A DNA stretch of 64,000 nt from Viola odorata (taxonomy: Eukaryota > Streptophyta > Magnoliopsida > Malpighiales > Violaceae): NCBI GenBank assembly GCA_963691705.1, contig OY829537.1, positions 55,528,304 to 55,592,303 on the forward strand, written 5' to 3'. Position 1 is the first letter of the stretch. Every line of letters starts with the position of its first letter. Shown piece after piece: positions 29,955-40,740 of this stretch. A model generated the notes under the pieces. The model did not search any database and had not been told where the DNA came from. It saw only the letters and a program-made list of their open reading frames with translations. Made by a program: the position numbers and the translations under genes.

Positions 29955-30600
29955 GTGTTTACCTCCTCTCAAAGAAGACTAGATCCATTCCTCCAAATAA
30001 CTTGCGGTTTCCTCTTCAAACGGATCCGAGAAAATTATCATGTGGTTTCCTCTAAATTGGAGTTAAAGACCTTGCCCAAGCACCTCAAATATACCTATCT
30101 TGGCGAGAACATAATACTCCTTGTCATCATCTCCAACAAACTTGATTCCTCTTAGGAATGTGAGCTTGTCTCTATGCTGAAAGGATTTCAAAAAGCCATA
30201 GGATGGACAATTGCGGACATCAAGGGACTTTCACCGGCTCTTTATACGCATTGCATCTACCTTGAGGATGATAGCAGATTTGTACAGCAAACTCAAAGGT
30301 GGTTAAATCCACCAATAATGGATGTTGTCAAGAAGGAGATCCTGAAGCTGCTTGATGTAGGTGTCATAAACCCAATCTCCGATAGCACTTGGGTCAACCC
30401 AGTTCAGGTCGTGTCTAAAAAGACAGGTATCACCATTACCACAGGATAACATGGAGAACTAATACCTACTCTAATACAAAATGATTGAAGAGTATGTATT
30501 GACTATAGGAGACTGAATGCAATCATCAGAAAAGACCACTTCCCTTTACCTTTCTTGACTAGATTCTAGAGCGTCTCACGGGCAAGACGCATTATTGCTG
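29955..30600 (+). pseudogene. Athila-like RT fragment
   Basis: It contains LKTLPKHLKYTYLGE, KAIGWTIADIKGLSPALYTH, WLNPPIMDVVKKEILKLLDVGVI, ISDSTWVNPVQVV and RVCIDYRRLNAIIRKDHFPLPF, in the order found in Athila pol upstream of and within RT. It is interrupted by stops (about 30153, 30447, 30487) and ends near 30600. The catalytic YVDD region is absent. Confidence 0.75.
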
Positions 30601-30913
30601 TTTGGATTTTATAATTTTCTATTTTTTTTTATTTTTCTGATCTTTCTGAATTTTTATGTTTTTTTTTAATTTTATATAATTTTTGAAATTTTTTATTTTT
30701 TCGTGTTTTTACTCTTTTTATTATATTTTCTTTTGATTTTTTATTATTTTTTTCACATTTTTATTATTTTAGCATATTTTTAAATTTTTTTTATATAAGA
30801 TCGAAATGAATCGATACAGATCAACTTTTTCAATTAACGAGTTGGATCGAATCAACCCATTTTAAAAATAAATGGGTCAGATCGATTGGACGTTTTGACA
30901 TCCTTACAAATTA
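30601..30913. other. AT-rich sequence without genes
   Basis: T-rich low-complexity DNA. No feature is supported up to the Harbinger target site. Confidence 0.5.
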
Positions 30914-31189
30914 TAAGACCATCCACACCAATGTGTTTTTGGTGTGGGTTTTTGGGTGTTTTTACCCACAACAATGGGTTTTTCGAGTGTCTTTGGACAA
31001 AGGCACGCGAGCGGCGAGCGGGTGTCAAAATTTGACACCCGCGTTTTCCTGACAGTGGGGAGGCCATTTTTTAAAAAACTAAAATAAAATTGAGTTGGAC
31101 GAGTGACAGCCCTGCAGCGCACGCGTGGCGCACTGCCATTCGCCACCGGATCCTTTCTTTTTTTTTTCCCCTCATTTTTTAAATGGGGT

Positions 31190-31580
31190 TTTTCATTATA
31201 AATACTAAAAATAATTTTATAAAAAATATACCATTATTTTTAATTTTTTGAGATCTATAAAGAGTCTAGGTTTGTATTATTTGGACACTAAAAAAAATTC
31301 GAATTTTTTACATTTTTTTTCATTTTTTTCTTTTTTAAATGCTTTTTTACATAATAATTACTCAAAATAATTTTATAAAAAATATACCATTATTTTTAAT
31401 TTTTTGAGATCTATAAATTGAGATTAGGTTTGTATTATTTGAACACTAAAACAAATTCGAGTTTTTTACATTTTTTTTCATTTTTTTTCCTTTTAAAATG
31501 CATTTTTTCATAATAATTACTCAAAATAATTATAAAAAATATATCATTATTTTTATTTTTTGAGATCTATAATTACTCAA
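31190..31580 (+). repeat. Left subterminal tandem repeats of the Harbinger element
   Basis: Two units of about 155 bp and a partial third, each with ATACCATTATTTTTAATTTT followed by GAGATCTATAAA and, in the two full units, TTATTTGGACACTAAA. The same block occurs inverted as the promoter of the Myb-like gene (33040-33105). Confidence 0.7.
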
Positions 31581-31749
31581 AACACCACATGACATTTGAA
31601 CGAAATTATTGAAATGAACATACACTTTCACAACCCACAAATTATTCAAAATAATACACAATTCGAAAATAAAACACACAATTCAAAAATAAAATACACA
31701 TTTTGAAAATAAAACACACAATTAAAACAGTAAAACATACAATAACAAA

Positions 31750-32778
31750 CTAGTTCTCAAACAACTCCTTCAGTAGCATCTTATACATATTTTCATCTAT
31801 AGCATCACGATTTTCTTTGGACTTCAAGGACATGAACATCTCCATCTTCCTAACACGTGCATACTCCAACATAGTTGATGCAGTACTAGCCCTGGATTGT
31901 GAAAGGTTTTCACGAGTATGGGCTAAATTAGATAACTCCTCCTCAATAGCAACCTTTGATTTTCTAGAAGTTGATGATTTGTTCGATGAAGCTCTTGCTT
32001 TCTTCTTTGTTGCATCCCTACCTTCTGGACGTACAATGGAAGGAGCTGAGGAATCAACGTCATCACCACCACTTTTTCTCTTCGATCCGCTACTTGCAGA
32101 TTCATTTGCTCCTGGCATATATTTGGGTTGGTCACGAACCAACTTCCACTCTTCCAGCAAGGAAAACTTATTACCTTCGCACTCTTGATACAACTTTAGA
32201 CCCTTGGCTATGTAGTCATCATCGGACCAACCACTACACCTCACTCTACATGCTCTACTGTAATAACCAACAAAACTACATATTTTTTTATTGATCATAC
32301 GAAAATGACTTTTGCACTGCATCACAGACCTCTGTTTTCCACCTTGGAAGTTTTCATTAACATAGTCAGCAATTTTACCCCAGAAAGTATCACCCTTTTG
32401 ATTTGACCCCAATTCACTATCATTACTAACGTGGAAATAACCAGTTAATAAAGATTTGTTCTCTTCCGTGCTCCAAATGTCGTAACCTGATCTCTTGGTT
32501 GATTGCTGGGATGGAGCAAGAAAATTGAGAGGGGTATCCCCATCAACATTTCCCATAGATATTTGTGTGGAAAATTCTGGGAAATCAGTTGATCCACTAC
32601 TGAAACGGGGTGTGTTTGGCTCATTGGGTTGTTCACTGTTTGGATAGCGCACAGGAGCGGGAACATAGTTGTTTCCAGGAACAGGTTGATAGCCATAAGG
32701 CATATAAGGATGATTATACGGGTATTGCATGCCAAAATTTGGGAGCATCATATACTGTGATCCAAAATTAAGCTGCAT
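31750..32778 (-). CDS. Harbinger accessory protein with Myb/trihelix-like domain
   Basis: In PIF/Harbinger elements a second protein with a SANT/Myb-like domain binds the transposon ends and brings the transposase to the nucleus. Here 342 aa are open. The N-terminus is rich in Pro, Tyr and Asn. At about residues 100-180 lies the DNA-binding domain (IWSTEENKSLLTGYF, GDTFWGKIADYVNENF, QCKSHFRMINKKI). A basic stretch (SKRKSGG, KKKARASS) follows, then a C-terminal helical region. The frame begins at an internal Met; the likely original start at 32999 (MDPSQNYNFFPN) is cut off by a frameshift and a TGA in a duplicated segment. Confidence 0.8.
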   Translation of the reverse strand: MQLNFGSQYMMLPNFGMQYPYNHPYMPYGYQPVPGNNYVPAPVRYPNSEQPNEPNTPRFSSGSTDFPEFSTQISMGNVDGDTPLNFLAPSQQSTKRSGYDIWSTEENKSLLTGYFHVSNDSELGSNQKGDTFWGKIADYVNENFQGGKQRSVMQCKSHFRMINKKICSFVGYYSRACRVRCSGWSDDDYIAKGLKLYQECEGNKFSLLEEWKLVRDQPKYMPGANESASSGSKRKSGGDDVDSSAPSIVRPEGRDATKKKARASSNKSSTSRKSKVAIEEELSNLAHTRENLSQSRASTASTMLEYARVRKMEMFMSLKSKENRDAIDENMYKMLLKELFEN

Positions 32779-32999
32779 CCCCGTATTCTGAGGATTTTCT
32801 GGGCATTGAATGTTTGGGTTCGGAGGTCACATATTTGGATTTTGAGCTTGGTTAGGGAAGTTGTAATTTGGAAAGAAATTAAGATTCTGAGGATTTCTGG
32901 GCATTGAATGTTTGGGTTCGGAGGTCGTATATTTGGATTTTGAGCTTGGTTAGGGAAGTTGTAATTTGGAAAGAAATTATAATTTTGCGAAGGATCCAT
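32779..32999 (-). repeat. Tandem duplication at the 5' end of the Harbinger Myb-like gene
   Basis: Two copies of about 98-99 bp (NFFPNYNFPNQAQNPNI-PPNPNIQCPE). One copy lacks one A in CCAGAAAATCC, and the other has TGA where the first has CGA. Translation from 32999 therefore would not reach the DNA-binding domain. Confidence 0.7.
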
Positions 33000-33124
33000 G
33001 AAAGAGCTTCAAGATTGTAAAAGACTCAGATTATTTTTGGTGTCCAAATGACACAAACACAAGCTCTATTTATAGATCTCAAAAAATAAAAATAATGGTA
33101 TATTTTTTTTTGGTGTCCAAATGA

Positions 33125-33683
33125 CCTCCACTACCTTCTGATTTTATCATGACAAAACACCACACGTGATGGCTCATATTTCTATATCTTATCTTCAGAA
33201 TGAATTATTGACAAAACACAAGACTCCAGATTCTGAAGAGATAAGAACGTCCCCACCTCCACTACCTTCTGATTTTATCATGACAAAACACCACACGTGA
33301 TGGCTCATCTTTCTATATCTTATCTTCAGAATGAATTATTGACAAAACACAAGACTCCAGATTCTGAAGAGATAAGAACGTCCCCACCTCCACTACCTTC
33401 TGATTTTATCATGACAAAACACCACACGTGATGGCTCATCTTTCTATATCTTATCTTCAGAATGAATTATTGACAAAACACAAGACTCCAGATTCTGAAG
33501 AGATAAGAACGTCCCCACCTCCACTACCTTTTGATTTTATCATGACAAAACACCACACGTGATAGCTCATCTTTCTATATCTTATCTTCAGAATGAATTA
33601 TTGACAAAACACAAGACTCCAGATTCTGAAGAGATAAGAACGTCCCCACCCCCACTACCTCCACTACCTTCTGATTCATTATA
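33125..33683 (+). repeat. Four 131-bp tandem repeats in the Harbinger bidirectional promoter
   Basis: Units start at 33125, 33256, 33387 and 33518, with a partial fifth at about 33649. Each contains CACACGTGAT (a CACGTG G-box) and a near-palindrome CTTATCTTCAGAAT...ATTCTGAAGAGATAAG. The copies differ at only a few positions. The array lies between the TATA box of the Myb-like gene (- strand, 33066-33075) and that of the transposase (33680-33687), each about 70 nt from its ATG. Confidence 0.9.
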
Positions 33684-33755
33684 AAAATGGTATTGCACAT
33701 CATATGAAAACCACTTAAAACTTTTCAGTTCAAATCTTTTTCTTCTTATCATCCA

Positions 33756-35078
33756 ATGGATCTACCCCCAGATCCCTTCAGTCTCGAAGAGATCCAACAA
33801 CAATGGGAGTTGGAAGAATCTATACTTGATAGGCAACAAGAACTTCTTGAAGAGCTACAGAGGCGAAACAATCAATCACATAAGAGAAAATCTATAAGCA
33901 GGGATCATGCAGCTGCCCATCAAAGGCTCATGGCCGACTATTTCGACGAGCCATGCACTTACACTGAAATGCAATTTAGAAGAAGATTTCGAATGAGAAG
34001 GTCACTATTTCTCCAAATTGTAGAAGCTTTATCAAACTACGACAACTACTTCACTCAAAGGCGGAATCATGCGGGCAAGCTTGGTTTGACGCCTATCCAG
34101 AAGTGTACAGGTGCCATGCGTATTCTCGCATATGGAGTCGCCGGGGATGCTTGTGATGAGTATGTGAAGATTGGAGAAACCACTGCACTTGAGTGCACTC
34201 GTAATTTTTGCGAAGGAATAATTGCCTTGTTTCAAGATGAATACTTAAGACGGCCAAATGTGGAAGACGTGCAAAGGTTACTCCGAGTTGGTCAGGAGCG
34301 TGGTTTCCCCGGAATGATTGGAAGTATCGATTGCATGCACTGGCAGTGGAAGAATTGTCCTAAGGCTTGGCAAGGGCAATTTACTAGTGGACACAAGGGC
34401 ACGACAACAGTTATCCTCGAGGCGGTGGCGTCCTATGATTTGTGGATATGGCATGCTTTTTTTGGCTTGCCCGGAACATTGAACGACATAAATATACTAG
34501 ATAAGTCACCAGTTTTTGACGACATTGAGTCTGGTGAAGCTCCAATGGTGGACTACACTGTGAATGGCCGGCAGTACAATCTTGCATACTATCTTGCCGA
34601 CGGAATCTACCCTAAATGGCCTGTCTTCGTCCAGTCGATTCAATTGCCCCAAGGAAACAAAGCGCAATTGTTTGCCAAACAACAAGAATCATGTAGGAAG
34701 GATGTGGAACGTGCATTCGGGGTACTCCAAGCACGCTTTTCCATTATTCGCCAACCAGCCAGGATGTGGGATATCGATGTCTTAGGTAAAATAATGAGGG
34801 CGTGCATTATTTTACATAACATGATTGTGGAGGATGAACGAGATACATATTCACGAAATTGGGAAAATATCGACTTTGATCAGTCGGATAGTCCCGGATC
34901 TATCTCCTTGTTCAATGTGCAAACGCAAGTGCTGCCTCAATATGAAGTGCATGTCCAAGGTCGATCCGAATCATATATTCATACTAGAGCTGAGCTACGT
35001 GATAGAGCACAACATATTCAGTTGAAAAAGGATCTCGTCGAGCACATCTGGAATAAATTTGGAACAACCCTCGATTAG
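33756..35078 (+). CDS. PIF/Harbinger transposase, 440 aa, open
   Basis: DDE superfamily endonuclease of the Harbinger type, which cuts at the TIRs and inserts at TWA sites. A helix-turn-helix-like N-terminal region (FRRRFRMRRSLFLQIVEAL) precedes the catalytic core. D192 is in GSIDCMHW, D244 in GTLNDINIL, a conserved ADG lies at about 281-283, and E318 is in DVERAFGVLQARF. The C-terminal part ends HIWNKFGTTLD. The start at 33756 has a TATA box about 70 nt upstream and gives a normal family length. No stops or frameshifts. Confidence 0.92.
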   Translation: MDLPPDPFSLEEIQQQWELEESILDRQQELLEELQRRNNQSHKRKSISRDHAAAHQRLMADYFDEPCTYTEMQFRRRFRMRRSLFLQIVEALSNYDNYFTQRRNHAGKLGLTPIQKCTGAMRILAYGVAGDACDEYVKIGETTALECTRNFCEGIIALFQDEYLRRPNVEDVQRLLRVGQERGFPGMIGSIDCMHWQWKNCPKAWQGQFTSGHKGTTTVILEAVASYDLWIWHAFFGLPGTLNDINILDKSPVFDDIESGEAPMVDYTVNGRQYNLAYYLADGIYPKWPVFVQSIQLPQGNKAQLFAKQQESCRKDVERAFGVLQARFSIIRQPARMWDIDVLGKIMRACIILHNMIVEDERDTYSRNWENIDFDQSDSPGSISLFNVQTQVLPQYEVHVQGRSESYIHTRAELRDRAQHIQLKKDLVEHIWNKFGTTLD

Positions 35079-35584
35079 ATTTAAAAAAATTATTTCTCAA
35101 GTTTAGGTATATTTAGTGTGTATTTTCTTGTTTGTTTGCAATAATCTATATATGTTTGATTTACTAATTGATAAATAAAATCGTATGTTATTTTTAAAAA
35201 ATATTATATTATTTATTGTATTAAAAAAGTATAGATTTTGTGAAATATGAAAAAAAAATATGAAATTTAATTAATTTTTATTAAAAATATATTATTTATT
35301 ATTTATTATATTATAAAAAATATATTATAGTAATTATAAATGTTAATAAGAAAAAGAAATGAAAGTTAGTGGAAAGCTGATGTGGAAGGGAGAGAAAGTG
35401 AATAACACCCTGAAAAACACATTGCTATGAGAAGTGGGTGTTATTTGAAAATTTGGTTGGGTGTTAAGCTGATGTGGTAGGAGAAAAAGTGAATAACACC
35501 CAAAATTTGACACCCACCGCTGTGGATGATCTAATGGTCAATCTAACAAGTCGAATTGAGTTCCGTCTTACGTGTCCTTTCCGG

Positions 35585-35591
35585 TATAAAT
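35585..35591 (+). promoter_or_regulatory. Probable TATA box of LSM6
   Basis: CCGGTATAAATGAG lies about 50 bp right of the Harbinger insertion and upstream of the inferred 5' UTR exon. The transcription start would lie near 35615-35620. Confidence 0.5.
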
Positions 35592-36030
35592 GAGAATGAG
35601 AAACAAAACGGGGCGTTGAAGTTGAGTGGCACAACAGCGCGAGGGACAAGAAGCAATAGATAGTACTAAACCAAAGCAGTAGCGGTAGGTTTTAAAGTTT
35701 GAAGCTTTCTCAAAGTCGAATCCTTTACCAGAACCCTAAGGTATTCTTTCTCATCTCATCATCTTTTTCTTCTTCTTCATCGTCAATGTCCACTTTCTTT
35801 TTCAAATGCGCCGTTTCTTTTTTCTGTTCTTTTTTAATAATAATTGACGCAAAAAACCCAAACCCTAACTTTCGAATTCACCCATCTCCTTGTTTTCTTT
35901 CTTCGCCATTTGTTTTTACAGATACTTGATTATGCCGTTCTTATTTGTACAAGATTTGTTTTCTAATTCTCTGTGGATTGTTGTTATTCTTGAATACAGA
36001 AAGAACAGAGAAGAATAAAGAGAGTCAAGA

Positions 36031-37148
36031 ATGAGCACCGGAGGAGACAAGGTAACAACAGGCACCACCAAAACACCTGCTGATTTCCTCAAATCCATTC
36101 GCGGCCGTCCTGTTGTCGTCAAGCTCAATTCCGGCGTCGATTACAGAGGTCAGTTAATTCAAGCATTCGTTGTTGCCTGTGTTCATCAAAACTGCATTCA
36201 CCCTGTTTGTGTTATAATTCTTCTTTTTGTTTATCTTCCACGTTTCAACTTTCTTATATGCTTTTGTGCCAAGTTTGCCCGTGTTCACCAAACCTGATGA
36301 CTCATTCGCCCTGTTTGTGTTTCGATTCTTCTTTTGTTGATATTTGAGCTTTCAACTTTCTTGTGTGCTTTGTGTTGCCAATTCTTACTTTGAGTGGACT
36401 ACCGATTACTTCAGGCCTGGATACCCTCTTCATGTCATGTGGCACAAAAACTAGAATGTCTTTTCTCTTATAGCCCCGTAACCATCTGGGATTAGTGAAC
36501 TAAGCTAAGTTACATGTCAGAATCATCCCCTGTTAAGTTGTCACATTGAAGAGACAAGAGAGAGTGTTTATGTCCTAGAGCAAGTGTGGCTTCTTGTTGC
36601 CTGAGATTGTGTCCGTAGGGATTTAATAGTGGATTGTTGTAAAGCTAGGACTTTGCAGAAAATTTTCTGGTCTTGATCTGGTTATCCTTCATTGTCTGTC
36701 CCCTTTGTTCTCTAGCAGAATTAGCTATCTGAAAGAATTCCTATCTTGAATTTCATGCATTACTGTTCTCAAGTTTATTAGCTATTGACCATGTTCAATC
36801 AACAAATTTTTGGATTGCATTCCTCCATTTGTGTTCTGTGATGAGGCTTATGACTGCCATAATTTCCTAGTGCAGGCATTCTAGCATGTCTTGATGGGTA
36901 CATGAATATTGCAATGGAACAAACCGAAGAATACGTAAATGGGCAGCTAAAGAACAAATATGGCGATGCTTTCATTCGTGGAAACAATGGTATTTTGCAA
37001 AGAATATTTTATTGTGATAATTTCCATACACTAGTAACCATATGATTGTGATTGTGATTGTGATTGTGATTGTGTTTGTGTTTGCCTTCTTTTTGATGTA
37101 GTTCTCTATATCAGTACATCTAAGAGGACACTGGCAGATGGTGCATAG
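36031..37148 (+). CDS. LSM6: U6 snRNA-associated Sm-like protein LSm6
   Basis: LSm6 is a subunit of the LSm2-8 ring that binds the U6 snRNA 3' end in the nucleus and of the LSm1-7 ring that promotes mRNA decapping in the cytoplasm. Coding exons are 36031-36148, 36876-36989 and 37102-37148, together 279 nt encoding 92 aa. The protein contains TPADFLKSIRGRPVVVKLNSG (Sm1 part), LDGYMNIAMEQTEEY and IRGNNVLYIST (Sm2 part) and ends TLADGA; it is full length for plants. A 5' UTR intron is likely (35741-35999, GT-AG). Intron 2 has a GATTGT-type microsatellite at 37044-37080. The only odd feature is the Harbinger element in its proximal promoter. Confidence 0.95.
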
Positions 37149-38596
37149 TCACGAACAAGAAAACGATGGAAGTTTCGGATTCCGAGTGTCTCCTTTTCTT
37201 TCCCTTTGCAATATATTGTATCAGATTCAGTTTTAATGCCTTGAATATGGATGGATCTGCTGACGTTTTATCCAAAATTCTTTTTCTGGTCAGAAGCTGC
37301 CTTTTTTACTGTTAAAAGTTAAAACCCACCGTTGCCATGTTGGGTGTTGATGACTTGAGAAGTGGGGTATTCATGATCCAAATTACAATTTTTTGCAGGT
37401 AGATGCTCTTTTTTTCTCACCACCAATGTTTTAATCTTTTAAATATGTTTCTAATCTTTTTCTTTTGCCTTAATCTGATCACTAAGACGGATTGCTGTGG
37501 CCATTTTGTTATGGTCATTTTTCGTCAGAAAATACCGGGAAACTGTGATTTTAAACTCAAGAATATTATAGTTTTTTTTTTAAATTTTAAAAGGGAATGA
37601 TTCTAGAAAATATAGCTATTATTAAAAATATATTGAAATATTATGGCTAAACATTATTGTTGGTAGTTTGAAATTCTCGAGATTTTGTTCTTCCTATTCT
37701 TATTGATATAATTTTTATTACTCTTCTTTATGTAAATGCATTCAACCACTCACAAGGACACGGTTGTTTCTTCCATGCACATTGTGTTAATAATTTTTTT
37801 TCCCAATTTTGTTCCTTGAAAATATTTATTTATACTTATTTTTACGGTGTTAATTGATAAGAGTTTTAAATCATTAATCTAGTTATTCTAGAACTTGATA
37901 GAGGTTTCAAACGATGACAGAAGTTGTTATTTTATGATATTGCTGGGAGCATATGGCTTGAACAAAACAGGGTTATTTTTTACAGGTAGAGTTCAATTTG
38001 TTTCATATTATCAATTCGATTTTTGCGCGTCTAGTGAATTAGTAAATCTTAGCGATTAACCCTTATTTTCCATATTTTATTGTTGAAATGCTTGCCTTTT
38101 CTACGTAATTGGACAAATTAGTTTGAATTAGAGGTTGGCTTATAGGCCTTAAAATTGGCCTTTTTTAAGATTTTTTTTAGTAATGATTCATTTTATGAAA
38201 TTCCTAAGAAAAGAAGTTGATTGAGGTGGGAGGTTTTTTGGACTGTGTCCCAAATTCATCCTCGTTTAGTGGAATCATCACAGTGGTCTGGCCCTCCCTG
38301 TCTCTCTTGAAACGAGGCACCGTCATTACAATAAAAGAAAGTGCTACTATTAAAAAAGAACAATACCAGCGGAAAGCACTCGCCAACACCAATTTCAAAT
38401 CTTGCAAATCCACAAAAGATGCAACGAAAACAGGAGAGAATGTGGGTGTGCAAAATTAATTATATGTCAACTTCTTCTTAGTTGGCTTACAGGAAATAGT
38501 AATTGAAAAACTAGAACAAACCAACTTCTTCTCTTTTTACAGAAAATAATGCATCATATAACACACAGAATTCTGCATTTTCTTGCGAATTATTGA
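37149..38596. other. Intergenic region LSM6 to LURP-one gene
   Basis: AT-rich, with the LSM6 3' UTR at the left and the promoter of the next gene at the right. Short frames on both strands have no recognisable similarity. I see no further gene. Confidence 0.5.
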
Positions 38597-40052
38597 ATGG
38601 AGGGTCCTCCTACAGCTGCTCATGTTTGTGAGTGGGGATATGGGGTTCCTCCTGTTAGTGTTGTAGGGAGGGGATATTGTGTTCCATACCCATTGGACTT
38701 GATCGTCAAGAAGAAGATCAAGAAACTATCAAATGCGCAGTTTGAAGTGTTTGATCAGGTTGGAAACCTTCTCCTCCAAGTTGATGGAGGTGTTTGGAAC
38801 CTTCAAATGAGAAGAACCTTGAGAGATCCTGCTGGTTTCCCAATCCTCACCTTGAGGGGAAAGGTAATCTATTATTTTCCTTCTTGCAATTTCTCTACCG
38901 TGTTCAATTCTATTCTGCTTCATCTGTCGGTCTCAAAATCCTAAATAGCTCCTTCTATTGGTACACTAGATTCAAATATCTCGATTTGGGCCTTAGTTGA
39001 ATAGAAAAATCAAAGAGAGGGAGGTATCTGAGTGTAGTGTTACAAACAGAGACGGCGATTTTCGTGTATTATCTAATGCTTGTAACTATTTAGGATTTTG
39101 GGACAAGCAGTACAATGAGCCGCCTTTTATCTTAATGACATTGGTTTCTTATACTTTTATTGGTGGTATCAGCAAACAATGCTCTAATAAGTTTAAGTTT
39201 GGTTGCTGTGCTTGGTGCATGAATCTGGGAATTATCAAGCTAGGCACTTACATTTTGGCATAAATGGAAAGCTCATGAAGGTGAAAACATACAAGACAAT
39301 GATAATGTCATTTTCAGTGTGAGACAATCCCATCCTCTGCAGATTAAGAAAGAGCTCCATGTATACTTAGATGACATCAAAACAAGCTTCCCTGATTTTC
39401 GCGTCTCTGGCTCATACACTTCTCTGTCTTTCAAAGTTTTCCAACGTCGCAGGCTCATTGCTGAGGTACGTATCTATCATTTGCTTTCTGGGTTTAGCCA
39501 ATCACCACGCGTTTGTAATTTCTGGGTCAAATAACTAAGCAATTATATAATAGTCCATATGTTTTGCCGAGGCAAGCTTGGTTAGACCGGCCAATTAGTG
39601 GGAAAAGTTTTTAAATTTTGAATTTTGAAACTACTGCCCACCTAATTGATACTTATAAACCTCCCTATTAATTGGATGATTCAACCACACACGTTTAGAT
39701 AGAAACCTAAATTGCTCTGCATCTTTTTCCAAATAACCCCATTTTCTAAATGAGAAAAATTGAGAAACTTGAGGTAAAACTAAAAGTGATCCATTGATTG
39801 TCTACTGGTGACAAAATACCAGTAGGGAATCAAACTCGATACGAATCCTACTTTTTCATCAAAATTAGAGTTTGTCCCCATGGTTTGGCAAGTAACAATG
39901 GATGAATGGGGTTAATGCAGGTGAAACACAACTTTACACTTGAAAGCTTCTGGAAAGGGAAGGAGAGGTACAAAGTTAAAGTGTATCCAGAAGTGGACTA
40001 CGCATTCATCATCGCATTGCTTGTAACTCTTGATGAGAATGACTCCCCATAA
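38597..40052 (+). CDS. LURP-one-related (tubby-like fold) protein, 206 aa
   Basis: LURP-one-related (LOR) family, a plant relative of phospholipid scramblase/tubby C-terminal domains. One Arabidopsis member (LURP1) is needed for basal defence; most are uncharacterised. Exons are 38597-38863, 39244-39465 and 39921-40052, all phase 0, GT-AG. Motifs in order: VGRGYCVPYPLDLIVKKK, FEVFDQVGNLLLQVDG, GFPILTLRGK, WKAHEGEN, FSVRQSHPLQIKKELHVYL, DFRVSGSYTSLSFKVFQRRRLIAEV and YKVKVYPEVDYAFIIALLVTLDE. Length is usual for the family. The exon 2 acceptor (CTAG at 39243) was chosen because it keeps the frame into WKAHEG; it is the least certain boundary. Confidence 0.9.
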
Positions 40053-40740
40053 TATTCTGTATTATTATTATCACCACTTAATTCATCTCATGCTGTTTCT
40101 TGTAAATACTAACCAACACAACAGCAAATACAATCAATTAGTCCTGTTCAATACTTTGCGGAACACTGCAGATTATACAAAAAAAAGCAAAAACTTCCAT
40201 CAATTTCACACTGCAGATTATACAAAAAAAAACAAAAACTTCCATCAATTTCAACTGTTTCATGTTCCGCGCATTGCAACAATAGTTTGCGCGTGCAGCA
40301 AGTTATACAACATAATGCGAATCCAAGCAGCGATTCGCAGCGATTCTGAACAAACAAATTTCAACTCTCAAGCACATTATTCAAGTACCGTAGATGCGCA
40401 TTTGTTACACAGGCAGGGAAGCAAGTAAATTAGCATCTTCACTTGCAGATCAAGATAAATTATATATAATATTTACACATCATCCGCCTTACAAGTTACA
40501 ACAAGGTTGTTACAATCATCCTTGCGACAGTGACGAGTGCAACACTACCCCCCATTACTACACTATCAGTTACACGTAAACCCAAAATATGAAAGGAATA
40601 ATTTTAGCATAGAAATACAACAATGCACAACACTAAATTACATACCCACCCAGCCTTTCTTTCATTGATCTGCCACTCATCCTAATGATCAGCCGAACTA
40701 CACTACATTATGTTTATCAATCGATCCCCCTAGCAAGAAA
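40053..40740. other. Convergent intergenic region with a 45-bp duplication
   Basis: The 3' flanks of the LURP-one-related gene (+) and the cohesin gene (-) meet here. A 45-bp unit (CACTGCAGATTATAC...) is repeated at 40164-40208 and 40209-40253 with few differences. No gene is seen. Confidence 0.6.

Larger units (their letters stand above)
30917..35531 (+). mobile_element. PIF/Harbinger DNA transposon, about 4.6 kb
   Basis: The termini are GACCATCCACACC on the left and, as reverse complement of the right end, GATCATCCACAGC. Both are flanked by TAA (30914-30916 and 35532-35534), the 3-bp duplication typical of this superfamily. Inside are a Myb/trihelix-like gene (-) and a DDE transposase (+), divergently arranged around a repeat-containing promoter. 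The transposase frame is open, so the element may be autonomous if the partner protein works. Confidence 0.9.

Noticed and set aside
37044..37080. GATTGT-type repeat in LSM6 intron 2
   Set aside because: An ordinary microsatellite, noted within the gene entry.
38204..38459. Frames of 65-80 aa on both strands between LSM6 and the LURP-one gene
   Set aside because: Short, overlapping, no similarity and no gene structure.
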